A DNA stretch of 64,000 bases from Carboxylicivirga agarovorans (GCF_050589845.1 NZ_JBNGPA010000005.1:186001-250000), one strand, 5' to 3'. Shown: positions 1-9,138, numbered from the stretch's first letter. Numbers and translations are program-made. Notes: generated by a model not told the origin, from the letters alone.

Positions 1-333
1 ATCAATCATTGATAATCCTGTACCTGTATGACGCTCACATACCAGTGCATGTTTGGGGTAACCTTCCTTTTCCAATAACTCACGGCCTAAATAACCATGA
101 CAGATATAGGGGTAAATGCCCTGACAATGTAAATCGGGCGCGTTAGTCATATAGATGCCAATATCATGTAGCATGGAAGCTTCAGATACAAATTGCGCAT
201 CCGCCTCCAGCTCGGGATGATTGGACACAATATCCAGAGCCTTACTACGGACGGCATAGCTATGCTCGGTTAAGGTAACCCAGAGCGGGCTACCTTCAGC
301 ATAGTATTTATTAATAATCTCTAATGGATTCAC
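1..333 (-). CDS. HD-domain phosphohydrolase-like protein, 3' end cut by window edge
   Basis: This frame is open from a GTG at 333 to the left window edge, so at least 111 residues are present and the C-terminus is missing. It begins VNPLEIINKYY and carries the HD-superfamily signature: an early His in LTEHSYAVR, then MLHDIGIYM (the HD pair) and two later His residues in CQGIYPYICHGYLG and ERHTGTGLS. Such metal-dependent HD proteins hydrolyse phosphate esters or nucleotides; the substrate of this small family is not known to me. GTG is the only start because a stop lies three codons upstream in frame. It begins 2 bp after hisIE ends, so it is probably the last gene of the his transcription unit. 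Confidence 0.8.
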   Translation of the reverse strand, partial: MNPLEIINKYYAEGSPLWVTLTEHSYAVRSKALDIVSNHPELEADAQFVSEASMLHDIGIYMTNAPDLHCQGIYPYICHGYLGRELLEKEGYPKHALVCERHTGTGLSMID

Positions 334-335
334 CT

Positions 336-935
336 TTATTTATGTCGACTTTTTAATTCGCGGGCCAGATCTTCAATTCGATAGCCTTTATGAGTTAATA
401 AAACAATCAGGTGGTATAACAAATCTGCCCCCTCATAAAGGAAGTTCTCATCATCATTCGCCATAGCACCAATAACCGTTTCAATAGCCTCTTCACCAAC
501 TTTTTGAGTTATCGTTCTTACTCCTTTGGTAAACAATTTGGTTGTATATGAACCTTCCGGCATCTCCTCTTTGCGCCTGTCAATAAAGTCCTGAAGCGTT
601 TTTAAGAACAGGATATCATCAACTGAATTTTCTTCACCCCAGCAGGTATCAGTTCCCTTATGACAAACAGGACCAACAGGTTTTACCTTAATTAGCAAAG
701 TATCATCATCACAATCGACTGACATAGAAACAACATTCAGAAAATTACCTGATTCTTCTCCTTTTGTCCACAAACGTTCTTTCGTGCGTGAATAAAAAGT
801 TACTTTTCGCTCTTCTTTCGTCTTTTCGTAGGCTTCCTCATTCATAAATCCCAGCATCAGTACTTTGCTGGTGGCGGCATCTTGAATAATGGCAGGAACA
901 AGACCGTTCTCTAGTTTATCGTAGTTAATCGTCAT
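336..935 (-). CDS. hisIE: bifunctional phosphoribosyl-AMP cyclohydrolase / phosphoribosyl-ATP pyrophosphatase
   Basis: Cytoplasmic enzyme for the second and third steps of histidine synthesis. Residues 1-105 form the HisI cyclohydrolase, with the metal-binding stretch VDCDDD (Cys75) and the zinc cysteines Cys91 and Cys98 in CHKGTDTCW. Residues 107-199 form the HisE pyrophosphohydrolase, with KVGEEAIETVI near residue 145 and EGADLLYHLIVLL near 168. The length of 199 residues is normal for the fused enzyme. It lies 18 bp after hisF in a hisH-hisA-hisF-hisIE run. The genes for the other His steps (hisG, D, C, B) are not in the window. Confidence 0.97.
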   Translation of the reverse strand: MTINYDKLENGLVPAIIQDAATSKVLMLGFMNEEAYEKTKEERKVTFYSRTKERLWTKGEESGNFLNVVSMSVDCDDDTLLIKVKPVGPVCHKGTDTCWGEENSVDDILFLKTLQDFIDRRKEEMPEGSYTTKLFTKGVRTITQKVGEEAIETVIGAMANDDENFLYEGADLLYHLIVLLTHKGYRIEDLARELKSRHK

Positions 936-953
936 TATATCGTATTTATAGTT

Positions 954-1712
954 CTATAATCGAATTGGAATACCCTCTTTATTCAGGTAAGCTTTTAAGT
1001 CGGGAATTGGTATTTCTTTAAAATGAAAAATACTGGCTGCCAGTCCTGCATCAGCTTTACCTACGGTGAAAACATCTTTAAAATGCTCCATGGCTCCTGC
1101 ACCTCCTGATGCAATGATCGGTATATTCAACTCATCGCTTAGTTTTGCTAAAGCCTCATTGGCGAATCCCTGCTTTACCCCATCATGATCCATACTGGTG
1201 AAAAGTATTTCACCTGCACCCCGTTCTTCACACTCCCGGGCCCATGTAAAGAGTTGTTTATCAGTCGGAATTCGTCCTCCGTTAACTGTAACAGTCCAAT
1301 CATCTCCCTGCTGGTGCTTGGCATCAATGGCCGCCACAACAAACTGGCTGCCAAAATTCTGAGCCAAATCACTTATTAATTGAGGATTGCGAACGGCTGA
1401 AGAATTGACAGAAATCTTATCTGCTCCTGCGTTTAGTAAGGCATCAGCGTCACTCAACTCACTAATTCCTCCACCCACAGTAAAAGGGATGTTAATATTT
1501 CGTGCTATTCGTTTTACCAGGTCAACAAATGTTTTGCGTCCTTCGTGACTAGCTGTAATATCAAGAAACACCAGCTCATCAGCACCTTGCTCAGCGTATA
1601 AAGCCCCCAATTCAACCGGATCCCCTACTTCTTTAATTTCCACAAACTTGACACCCTTTACGGTTTGTCCATTCTTAATATCAAGGCATGGTATAATTCG
1701 TTTTGCTAGCAT
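954..1712 (-). CDS. hisF: imidazole glycerol phosphate synthase, cyclase subunit
   Basis: HisF is the (beta/alpha)8 cyclase half of IGP synthase; it joins PRFAR and HisH-derived ammonia to make IGP and AICAR. The N-terminus IIPCLDIKNGQTVKGVKF places the catalytic Asp at residue 11, and VVAAIDAKH holds the second catalytic Asp on strand 5. PFTVGGGI and IIASGGAG are the phosphate-binding loops. It has 252 residues, the usual length. hisA lies 11 bp upstream. Its partner HisH is encoded in the same run. Confidence 0.98.
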   Translation of the reverse strand: MLAKRIIPCLDIKNGQTVKGVKFVEIKEVGDPVELGALYAEQGADELVFLDITASHEGRKTFVDLVKRIARNINIPFTVGGGISELSDADALLNAGADKISVNSSAVRNPQLISDLAQNFGSQFVVAAIDAKHQQGDDWTVTVNGGRIPTDKQLFTWARECEERGAGEILFTSMDHDGVKQGFANEALAKLSDELNIPIIASGGAGAMEHFKDVFTVGKADAGLAASIFHFKEIPIPDLKAYLNKEGIPIRL

Positions 1713-1723
1713 GTGATTCGTTA

Positions 1724-2449
1724 TTAAACAAACTTTTCAAGTTCTTTCAGGTTAATCTTTCCTTCATATATGGCTTTCCCAAATATAACTGCGGGAATAT
1801 TAGCTTCTGCTAATGATTCAATATCAGCAAGCATACTAACTCCTCCACTAGCTACCAGATATAAGTCCGGTAACTGGTCCATTATCTCTTTGTACAGATC
1901 AATAGCCGGTCCTTGCAACATCCCATCCTTACTGATATCTGTACAAATGACCTTTTTAATACCTTTATCTGTATAATCCTTAATGAAAGGGATGAGCTCC
2001 TGATCAGTTTCTTCGAGCCAACCGGTAACAGCAATTTTGTTATCCTTCGCATCAGCCCCAAGAATTATTTTTTCAGAACCATAGGTCTTGATCCAGCTCT
2101 CAAATTCCTGCGGATTCTTTACTGCAATAGAACCTCCTGTTACCATTTGCGCACCCGAATCAAAAGCGATGTGAAGATCCTCTGATGTTTTCAGCCCACC
2201 ACCAAAATCAACCACCAGGTTCGTTTTACCAGCAATTCGCTCCAGCACCTTATAATTAATAATTCGCCCGGCCTTCGCCCCATCCAGATCAACCAGGTGT
2301 AAACGTGTTATGCCATGATCTTCAAATTCTTTAGCCACCTCAAGGGGATCTTCGTTGTAAACCTTTTTACTATTATAATCACCCTGGCTCAGGCGAACAC
2401 ATTTGGCGTCAATCAGATCAATGGCCGGTATGATGTCAATCTTATTCAT
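1724..2449 (-). CDS. hisA: ProFAR isomerase (HisA)
   Basis: This (beta/alpha)8 barrel isomerises ProFAR to PRFAR, the substrate of HisF. IIPAIDLIDAKCVRLSQGDY supplies the catalytic Asp near residue 11. VVDFGGGLKT and LVASGGVSM are the two half-barrel phosphate sites, and CTDISKDGMLQGP is the conserved loop near strand 6. Its 241 residues fit the family. The gene sits 6 bp after hisH and 11 bp before hisF, so co-transcription is likely. The related barrels HisF and HisA are told apart by the LSQGDY versus VKGVKF segments. Confidence 0.97.
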   Translation of the reverse strand: MNKIDIIPAIDLIDAKCVRLSQGDYNSKKVYNEDPLEVAKEFEDHGITRLHLVDLDGAKAGRIINYKVLERIAGKTNLVVDFGGGLKTSEDLHIAFDSGAQMVTGGSIAVKNPQEFESWIKTYGSEKIILGADAKDNKIAVTGWLEETDQELIPFIKDYTDKGIKKVICTDISKDGMLQGPAIDLYKEIMDQLPDLYLVASGGVSMLADIESLAEANIPAVIFGKAIYEGKINLKELEKFV

Positions 2450-2455
2450 TCGTCC

Positions 2456-3055
2456 TTATAACATTAAAAAATTAGATAATATTCGCTCACCTACGGATCC
2501 GCTCTTCTCAGGGTGAAACTGAGTTGCGTAAAAATTACCTTTATGAAGTGCAGAACTGTACGGATGGATATATTCTGTTGTGGCTGCAGTATCATCTCCC
2601 ATAGCCACATAGAAACTATGCACAAAATAGACATACTCCCCTTCTAATGACTTATCAAACAGGGGTAAGTTCACATTAGTGATTTTATTCCACCCCATAT
2701 GAGGAATTTTTATATTCCCCACGTTGGGCCCGGGTAACTGAAATTTCTTAACCTGTTCGTCAAAAATGCCAAGACAATCAACATCTCCTTCTTCTGAATG
2801 TTTGCACATTAGTTGCATGCCAAGGCAAATACCCAGAACAGGTTGCTTCAGATTAGTAATTACCTCGTCGAGCCCTGTTTCACGCAGGTAAGCCATTGTG
2901 GTACTGGCCTCTCCTACTCCGGGAAAAATAACTTTATCCGCTTCTTTTATCTTACGAGGATCAGCTGTTATTTCAGCCTCATAACCAAGGCGAGCCAGGG
3001 CATTCGTAACCGAGCGAATATTGCCAGCGTTGTATTTGATGATGATAATTTTCAT
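2456..3055 (-). CDS. hisH: imidazole glycerol phosphate synthase, glutaminase subunit
   Basis: HisH is the class I glutamine amidotransferase that feeds ammonia to HisF. The nucleophile is Cys77 in VLGICLGMQLM and the His/Glu pair is in FYATQFHPEKSG. The frame can be extended 11 codons upstream, but those codons fall in low-complexity GTGC-rich DNA. The start at 3055 (MKIIIIKYNAGN) begins exactly where the family begins and gives a normal 199 residues. It is the first gene of the local his run. The DNA upstream holds a decayed gene rather than other his genes. Confidence 0.96.
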   Translation of the reverse strand: MKIIIIKYNAGNIRSVTNALARLGYEAEITADPRKIKEADKVIFPGVGEASTTMAYLRETGLDEVITNLKQPVLGICLGMQLMCKHSEEGDVDCLGIFDEQVKKFQLPGPNVGNIKIPHMGWNKITNVNLPLFDKSLEGEYVYFVHSFYVAMGDDTAATTEYIHPYSSALHKGNFYATQFHPEKSGSVGERILSNFLML

Positions 3056-3061
3056 TAAGTA

Positions 3062-3235
3062 GTGCTTAGTGCACAGTGCCAGGTGCATGTGCTAGTTAAC
3101 TTTTGATTTTAAACTTTTAATAAGAGCATTAATCAGCATAACAATCTCATCAAGTTCCTTATCTATTTGTATATGTCTTCATTATAATTTGGTTAGTAGG
3201 TTTTACTCCTTGCACAGAGCACCAGGCACAGGACA
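3062..3235 (-). pseudogene. decayed four-helix-bundle (23S rRNA IVP-type) gene end with GTGC-rich inverted flanks
   Basis: Reading the minus strand from about 3178 to 3092 gives about 28 codons ending ELDEIVMLINALIKSLKS then KVN and a stop. This resembles the C-terminal helix of the small four-helix-bundle proteins common in Bacteroidota. A stop two codons before the match and the absence of the rest of the fold show that only a remnant is left. The flanks (about 3062-3092 and 3210-3235) are low-complexity GTGC/CACA sequences that are imperfect inverted copies of each other. The family match is made by eye on a short stretch. Confidence 0.45.
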
Positions 3236-3757
3236 CTATTTATTTACTTCCTCTCCTATTCGCTTAACAAGAGCTGCAAATTCGTCTTTGTTAAATAATC
3301 GGGTTAGAAAAATGATCTTACCTTCTTTATCGATTAAAACATTGCGCGTAACACCTGATTTTTTATCGGCATACAAACCAAAAATATCAGCGTTATCATC
3401 CAAGCCCATAGGATAGGTGATACCTGTTGCCTCAACCATTTCAAGGGCCTTTTCTATCGGTTCGTCGCGGTCAACACCAAATACTTTTAAACCTTTATCC
3501 TTATAGGCCTGCCATATCTCCTTTTCGATATGGGGCATTTCTTTTCGGCATACGCCACACCAACTGGCTGTAAACTGAAGCATCACAACACTACCTCGTA
3601 AATCGGATAGTTTCACTGTTGAACCATCTGTTAATGGCATTTCAAAATCAGGAGCCATATCTCCAACTTTTACGATATATCCTCGTTCATCGGGTGTTTG
3701 TGCAAAGATTGATACTGACATTAGTGTAATTGCTAAAGCTATTAATAACTGTTTCAT
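3236..3757 (-). CDS. TlpA/ResA-like thioredoxin-fold protein, exported
   Basis: A probable periplasmic thiol-disulfide oxidoreductase of 173 residues. Residues 1-19 are a signal peptide ending SIFAQ. The AhpC/TSA-like start VGDMAPDFEMPLTDG leads into a redox-active WCGVC motif with Cys67 and Cys70, and a cis-Pro-type segment (VTRNVLIDKEGKI) follows. Partners may be apo-cytochromes or other envelope thiols; the sequence does not say which. It stands alone between the his run and purU, with 30 bp to purU in the same direction. The last residues RIGEEVNK end at the GTGC-rich remnant region. Confidence 0.88.
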   Translation of the reverse strand: MKQLLIALAITLMSVSIFAQTPDERGYIVKVGDMAPDFEMPLTDGSTVKLSDLRGSVVMLQFTASWCGVCRKEMPHIEKEIWQAYKDKGLKVFGVDRDEPIEKALEMVEATGITYPMGLDDNADIFGLYADKKSGVTRNVLIDKEGKIIFLTRLFNKDEFAALVKRIGEEVNK

Positions 3758-3786
3758 GGGTTGAAATTTTATTTTGTATTTTTTAA

Positions 3787-4644
3787 TTAGGCGAATATGA
3801 TGGTTTTATTTTTATATACCAATGTCTTTCGCTCAATATGCGCCTGAACCGCACGTGAAAGAACCATTTTCTCCACATCCTTTCCTTTCTGTACCAGACT
3901 CTGAACTGTATCGTGATGCGATATCTTTATAACATCCTGCTCAATAATAGGTCCCGCGTCCAAATCTGATGTTACATAATGTCCGGTCGCTCCAATTAAC
4001 TTCACACCTCTCGAATGAGCAGCATGGTAGGGTTTAGCTCCTGCAAAAGCAGGCAAAAAAGAGTGATGAATATTAATGATCTTATCAGGATATTGCGCAT
4101 TAAACTCGGGGGATAAAATCTGCATATAACGCGCCAACACTATGAAGTCGGCCTTATAATCTGCACAAAGTCGCAATTGTTCAGCCTCAACCTCCTGCTT
4201 ATTCTCTTTAGTAAGCGGGAGGTGATAATAGGGAATTTCAAACTGCCGGGCTACAATTTCCAGCTCCTTGTGATTACTTATAATAAGGGGTATTTCAACA
4301 TTCAACTCTTTGGCGCTATATCGCGCCAGCAAATCATATAAACAATGTGATGCCCGCGATACAAAGATGGCCATACGTGGTACCTGCGATGAAAAATTGA
4401 GCGTCCACACCATTTGCATAGGTTCGGCTATGGCACGTGTAAACACTTCTTCAATGGAATCAGCATCTATGGCAAAGCCATTTAAGTCCCATTCAACCCG
4501 CATAAAGAAACGTTTCTCCGCCTTATCGGTGTGTTGATCGAGGAAAAGAATATTTCCATTATGTGTGCTGATGAAATTAGTAACCCTGGAAACTATACCC
4601 GGCTGATCGGGACAGTGAATTCGTATTATGGCGGTGTTTTGCAT
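3787..4644 (-). CDS. purU: formyltetrahydrofolate deformylase
   Basis: PurU hydrolyses 10-formyl-THF to THF and formate, adjusting the one-carbon pool. Residues 1-85 form an ACT-type regulatory domain (IIRIHCPDQPGIVSRVTNFI), as in enzymes controlled by methionine and glycine. The rest is a formyl-transferase fold, with KIINIHHSFLPAFAGAKPY carrying the catalytic Asn and His, and GATGHYVTSDLDAGPII carrying the catalytic Asp. The 285 residues are typical. It lies 51 bp after trpA in the same direction and could be read from the trp operon, but the two have no obvious metabolic link. Confidence 0.95.
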   Translation of the reverse strand: MQNTAIIRIHCPDQPGIVSRVTNFISTHNGNILFLDQHTDKAEKRFFMRVEWDLNGFAIDADSIEEVFTRAIAEPMQMVWTLNFSSQVPRMAIFVSRASHCLYDLLARYSAKELNVEIPLIISNHKELEIVARQFEIPYYHLPLTKENKQEVEAEQLRLCADYKADFIVLARYMQILSPEFNAQYPDKIINIHHSFLPAFAGAKPYHAAHSRGVKLIGATGHYVTSDLDAGPIIEQDVIKISHHDTVQSLVQKGKDVEKMVLSRAVQAHIERKTLVYKNKTIIFA

Positions 4645-4695
4645 GTGCTAATGTTTGTGTGATGTTGGTTAATAATTCAGGTTGTCTTCAGGCGT

Positions 4696-5463
4696 CTATT
4701 TAATATCTTTAATAAACGCACCTATCTTGCCGGCATCAGCGCCATGTTCTCCCAGAAGTTTAACAAAGGCACTACCTATGATTGCGCCCGAGGCATGGTG
4801 GCAAGCCGTTTCAAAAGTTGAGCGATCGCTGATTCCGAAGCCAATCAATCGTGGAGCTTTCAATCCAAGATTATTCACCCTGTTGAAATAGTCGATCTGT
4901 TTCTGCTCAACATCTTTTTTAACGCCAGTAACAGATGCGGATGAAACCACATAAATAAAGCTTTTGCTGTTGGCATCAATAAGCTTTATACGTTCATTTG
5001 AAGTTTGGGGAGTGATCAAAAAGATATTGGCGATGCCAGCTTCTTCAAACAATTGCTGATATTTCTCGTGGTATTCATCAAATGGCAGGTCAGGTAATAT
5101 CAGGCCATCAACACCTATTCCTTTACACTTGGCTATAAATTCCTTAACGCCATATTTATAAACAGGATTGAAATAACCCATCAACACCACCGGCATTGAA
5201 ATTGTCTGACGCATGTCTTTGATCTGCTCAAACAGCTTATTAATACTCATCCCATTTTGCAAGGCCTGTTCACTACTACCCTGTATGGTAGGCCCATCGG
5301 CCAATGGATCAGAAAAAGGCATCCCAAGTTCAACCAGGTCAGCCCCGCCATTTTCAAGCGCCTGCAACACAGGCATAGTATCATCCAGATCAGGATACCC
5401 GGCAGTATAATACACCGAGCAAATATCTTTTTTATTCTGAAAGAGTTCTTGTAATCTATTCAT
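4696..5463 (-). CDS. trpA: tryptophan synthase alpha subunit
   Basis: TrpA splits indole-3-glycerol phosphate to indole, which passes to TrpB. The catalytic acids are Glu45 and Asp56 in VELGMPFSDPLADGPTIQ. VVLMGYFNPVYKYG and LIGFGISDR are conserved barrel segments, the latter part of the phosphate site. The length is 255 residues, slightly shorter than enteric TrpA. It is the last trp gene, 2 bp after trpB, as expected for translational coupling of the two subunits. Confidence 0.97.
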   Translation of the reverse strand: MNRLQELFQNKKDICSVYYTAGYPDLDDTMPVLQALENGGADLVELGMPFSDPLADGPTIQGSSEQALQNGMSINKLFEQIKDMRQTISMPVVLMGYFNPVYKYGVKEFIAKCKGIGVDGLILPDLPFDEYHEKYQQLFEEAGIANIFLITPQTSNERIKLIDANSKSFIYVVSSASVTGVKKDVEQKQIDYFNRVNNLGLKAPRLIGFGISDRSTFETACHHASGAIIGSAFVKLLGEHGADAGKIGAFIKDIK

Positions 5464-5465
5464 AG

Positions 5466-6659
5466 TTAAAAGTCAAAGCGTTCCATATATGTTGCCATAT
5501 CCTTATCTCCTCGTCCCGATACGGTTATCACTACCGAATCATCCGGCTTGAAGCGCATTTTCTCCAAAGCAGCCAGGGCATGTGCCGACTCTAATGCTGG
5601 AATAATGCCTTCGAGCTTTGTTAACTGTAAGGCCGCATCCAATGATTCTTTATCGGTAGCTGACAAGAAACTGGCTCGTCCGGTATCAAACAAGTGGGCA
5701 TGTTGAGGGCCAATACCGGGATAATCCAATCCAGCCGAGATAGAATAGGGTTCTGTGATCTGTCCATCGTCACTTTGCATTAAGTATGTCTTGCTTCCAT
5801 GAATAATGCCTTTATCTCCCAATGCAATTGTAGCAGCAGTTTCTCCGGAATCAACACCCATTCCTGAAGCTTCAACAGCCACCAGTTTCACACGTTCATC
5901 ATCTAAAAAGTGATAAAAAGAACCTGCTGCATTGCTGCCACCACCCACACAGGCAATCACATAATCCGGATAATCCTTATCTGTCTTTTCCGCAATTTGT
6001 TGTTTAATTTCCTCGCTGATAACCGCCTGCAAACGGGCCACCATGTCAGGGTATGGGTGCGGCCCAACAACGGAGCCAATAAGATAGAAAGTATCTTCAG
6101 GATTACAGATCCAATCTCTTAAAGCTTCATTAGTTGCGTCTTTTAATGTTCTGCTTCCTGATGTAGCCGCAACAACTTCAGCTCCTAACATTTTCATTCG
6201 TGCCACATTAGGTGCCTGTCGCTTAATATCAACTTCTCCCATGTATACAACACACTTTAATCCCATAAGAGCACAAGCGGTAGCTGTGGCTACCCCATGC
6301 TGTCCGGCCCCGGTTTCTGCAATGATGCGGTCCTTTCCCATGTGCTTAGCTATCAAAATCTGTCCCACCGTATTATTTATTTTATGTGCACCGGTATGGT
6401 TCAGATCTTCGCGTTTCAGATAAATGTTTGTTTGGTATTTTTCCGATAAGCGAGCTGCATAATACAGTGGTGAAGGACGCCCAACATAATCTTTCAGCAA
6501 AGTCCTGTACTCTTTTTGAAAGGCTTCCGAAGCAATTATCTCTTTATATACATTCTTAAGATTCTCAATATTAGGATACAGCATCTCAGGAATAAAGGCT
6601 CCTCCAAACTGACCATACATGCCTTTATCATTTACCTGATATTTATTTTTATCACTCAT
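5466..6659 (-). CDS. trpB: tryptophan synthase beta subunit
   Basis: The PLP enzyme that condenses indole with serine to give tryptophan. The cofactor lysine is Lys93 in HTGAHKINN and the catalytic Glu lies in AETGAGQHGVAT. The phosphate-binding GGGSNAAG segment is present. At 397 residues it is a TrpB1-type (TrpA-dependent) enzyme. Its ATG overlaps the trpF stop by one base (TAATG), and trpA starts 2 bp after it. Confidence 0.98.
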   Translation of the reverse strand: MSDKNKYQVNDKGMYGQFGGAFIPEMLYPNIENLKNVYKEIIASEAFQKEYRTLLKDYVGRPSPLYYAARLSEKYQTNIYLKREDLNHTGAHKINNTVGQILIAKHMGKDRIIAETGAGQHGVATATACALMGLKCVVYMGEVDIKRQAPNVARMKMLGAEVVAATSGSRTLKDATNEALRDWICNPEDTFYLIGSVVGPHPYPDMVARLQAVISEEIKQQIAEKTDKDYPDYVIACVGGGSNAAGSFYHFLDDERVKLVAVEASGMGVDSGETAATIALGDKGIIHGSKTYLMQSDDGQITEPYSISAGLDYPGIGPQHAHLFDTGRASFLSATDKESLDAALQLTKLEGIIPALESAHALAALEKMRFKPDDSVVITVSGRGDKDMATYMERFDF

Positions 6660-7291
6660 TATGCTTCTGTTTTTCTTAGTTCATCGATAAAATCAGATAG
6701 TAAGCTGATATCTTTCACTGCTGGTCTTATCTCAAATTTGCTATTGACATCTATCGCCTTCAGGTTCAAATTTTTTATCTCTAAAATATCATTAACATCT
6801 TCAGGTCCAATGCCACCACTTAAGAACACAGGTCGAGCATTGTTGTAATTTTCAAGCAAGCTCCAGTCGAATTTCTTCCCGCTCCCTCCAAAAGCTTTCG
6901 TCTGTGTGTCAAATAAAAAGTAATCGCAATAATCCTGGTAACGACGTGTCTGTTGAAAGTCAAAATCTTCATCAACACGAAATACTTTCATCACTCTTGC
7001 ACCGCTTTGTTTAAGTAAAAAACAAAGCTCAGGTGATTCATCCCCGTGCAATTGAATAATATCCAGTCCAAAATGAATGCGTTTTTCATTGATGACTCTC
7101 TCACTGGCATTTACAAAAACTCCGACTTTCTTAGTGTTAGCACTAAATTCAACTTCAGGTTTCTGTTCAACATAGCGTGGCGACTTCTTATAGAAGATAA
7201 AACCAACATAATCAGGTTTCAACTCCAAAAGCTCATTGATATTTGAGCTATCGCGCATGCCACATACTTTTATTTCGGGAATTCGGTTCAT
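6659..7291 (-). CDS. trpF: phosphoribosylanthranilate isomerase
   Basis: TrpF carries out the Amadori rearrangement of PRA to CdRP, the third step of Trp synthesis. The N-terminal IKVCGMRD holds the catalytic Cys10, and KAIDVNSKFEI holds the conserved Asp near the C-terminus. In many families this last segment reads LDVNSGVE; the variant here is conservative. VFLSGGIGPEDV is the phosphate loop. It has 210 residues, is separate from trpC, and overlaps trpB by one base. Confidence 0.96.
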   Translation of the reverse strand: MNRIPEIKVCGMRDSSNINELLELKPDYVGFIFYKKSPRYVEQKPEVEFSANTKKVGVFVNASERVINEKRIHFGLDIIQLHGDESPELCFLLKQSGARVMKVFRVDEDFDFQQTRRYQDYCDYFLFDTQTKAFGGSGKKFDWSLLENYNNARPVFLSGGIGPEDVNDILEIKNLNLKAIDVNSKFEIRPAVKDISLLSDFIDELRKTEA

Positions 7292-7308
7292 GGTCTAGTG
7301 ATCTGTGC

Positions 7309-8109
7309 TTATACAGTTTCAGCTTTAATTCGAATAGCTTTTGCAAATTCCTCAAAAGACTTTGCAGGATCGTCAGTTTTCATAAAATTCTCTCCGATAA
7401 GGAAACCTCCAAACCCTTTCTTTCTCAGGAAGAAAACATCTTCAGGTGAATGTATTCCACTTTCCGATATTTTTAGTTTATCATCGGGCAGTGAAGCAGC
7501 CAATTGAACAGATTGCTCCAGGTCCACTTTGAAGGTCTTTAAATTGCGATTATTTATTCCAACCACATCAACAAACGGATTTAAGCATTCTGTTTCTTCC
7601 GGGGCATGAAGTTCCATCAACACCTCCATTCCCAAGTAATTAGCCAGGGCACCTAATTCTTTCGCCTTATTTACATCCAGAATTGAAGCGATTAATAAGA
7701 TCGCACTTGCGCCAATAGCTTTGGCTTCATATACCTGATAGGGATCAATTATAAAGTCTTTTCGCAATATTGGAATGCTCGTTATTTGGCGAGCAGCCGT
7801 CAGGTCATTATTACATCCACCAAAAAACTGTTGGTCGGTAAGGACAGACAAAGCTGATGATCCCGCCTTTTCATACCCTGAAACAACATCTTCGATTCCG
7901 GCTTTATCATTAATAACACCTTTTGATGGCGACTGTCGCTTAAATTCGGTTATAACTCCTGACTTTTCCGGGCTGGTTATTGAGTTTTTCAATGAAGGAA
8001 CAGCTTCATTAAACATTGGTTTGTCCATCAACTCTTCTACCGAAACTAACTTTATGGCATTTTCAACCTCAATTATTTTTTGAGCTACTATCTTATCAAG
8101 AATATTCAT
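7309..8109 (-). CDS. trpC: indole-3-glycerol phosphate synthase
   Basis: TrpC closes the indole ring from CdRP. Signature segments are VITEFKRQSPSKGVI (catalytic Lys), ALSVLTDQQFFGG, ILRKDFIIDPYQVYEAKAIGA (catalytic Lys) and VVGINNRNLKTFKVD. The 266-residue monofunctional form matches other Bacteroidota. It lies 17 bp before trpF and 33 bp after trpD on the minus strand. Confidence 0.97.
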   Translation of the reverse strand: MNILDKIVAQKIIEVENAIKLVSVEELMDKPMFNEAVPSLKNSITSPEKSGVITEFKRQSPSKGVINDKAGIEDVVSGYEKAGSSALSVLTDQQFFGGCNNDLTAARQITSIPILRKDFIIDPYQVYEAKAIGASAILLIASILDVNKAKELGALANYLGMEVLMELHAPEETECLNPFVDVVGINNRNLKTFKVDLEQSVQLAASLPDDKLKISESGIHSPEDVFFLRKKGFGGFLIGENFMKTDDPAKSFEEFAKAIRIKAETV

Positions 8110-8142
8110 TTCTTTATTTCTTAAAGTACATTACCATATCTA

Positions 8143-9138
8143 TTACATGCTCAACAATGTCGACATAACATTAGCAGCCTTTCCTTCCAGTAAAGACTTT
8201 CGTGCTTCTTCTATATTGCTTTCTAATCCTTTCTCAGGATTGTAACAATTCAATGCTAGTCCGGCATTTGCAATTACCACATTATTTTGTGCATCAGTAC
8301 CTTTGCCTTCAAGTACCCTAATAAATATCTCAGCCGCGTCAGGCACGGTGTCTCCTCCAAATATTTCATCTGGTTTAATTTGATTCATATTAAAATCAGC
8401 CGGAGAATAGATCTGCTCCCCTGCATTGGTGATAGCCTTAAAGTCGCCAGTCAGGGACACTTCATCGTACCCATCTAATGCATGCACAATAACATATTGT
8501 TTACTTGTTTGCTGATAAATGTATTGATACACACGTGCCAGTTCAAGGCTAAAGACTCCTACCAGCTGATGTTCCGGGAATGAAGGATTGACCATAGGAC
8601 CCAGCATGTTGAAGAAGGTTTTCAAGCCCAGTTCTTTTCGAATTGGTGCCACTGCTTTCATTGCAGGGTGAAAAAGGGGTGCATGCAGAAAACAGATATT
8701 GGCCTTATCCAACTGCATCTTTAAGGTTTCTTCATCATTGGTAAAGCGATACCCCAGGTATTCCATTACATTAGACGATCCACATGATGATGACACACCA
8801 TAGTTGCCATGTTTAGATACTTTGGCACCAGCACCCGCTACCACGAGTGAGGCCAGAGTTGACACATTAAAAGTATTTTGACCGTCACCACCGGTTCCGC
8901 ACATATCTATGGTTCTGAAATCAGATAAATCAATTCGCAGACACAAATCCAATAAGGCATCTCTAAAACCTGACAATTCTTCAACAGTTACCGGCCTCAT
9001 CATAAACACGGTAAGAAATGCCACTACTTCAGATTTATTGTAAGATTCTTTAGCTATGTTTATCAAAACCTGACGCGCTTCATCTCTGGTGAGCGTCTTG
9101 TGGTTAAGAAGTTGTTTTATGGTTTGTTTGATATTCAT
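8143..9138 (-). CDS. trpD: anthranilate phosphoribosyltransferase
   Basis: TrpD transfers phosphoribose from PRPP to anthranilate. The PRPP loop DMCGTGGDGQNTFN begins near residue 78, followed by the KHGNYGVSSSCGS anthranilate and phosphate region. FNMLGPMVNP is the usual helix cap. It has 331 residues and is not fused to TrpG. A gap of 104 bp separates it from trpG upstream; I see no promoter or terminator there that I would trust. Confidence 0.97.
   Translation of the reverse strand: MNIKQTIKQLLNHKTLTRDEARQVLINIAKESYNKSEVVAFLTVFMMRPVTVEELSGFRDALLDLCLRIDLSDFRTIDMCGTGGDGQNTFNVSTLASLVVAGAGAKVSKHGNYGVSSSCGSSNVMEYLGYRFTNDEETLKMQLDKANICFLHAPLFHPAMKAVAPIRKELGLKTFFNMLGPMVNPSFPEHQLVGVFSLELARVYQYIYQQTSKQYVIVHALDGYDEVSLTGDFKAITNAGEQIYSPADFNMNQIKPDEIFGGDTVPDAAEIFIRVLEGKGTDAQNNVVIANAGLALNCYNPEKGLESNIEEARKSLLEGKAANVMSTLLSM

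Noticed and set aside
3056..3088. N-terminal extension of HisH by 11 codons
   Set aside because: The added codons come from low-complexity GTGC-rich DNA, and HisH proteins start at MKIIIIKYNAGN.
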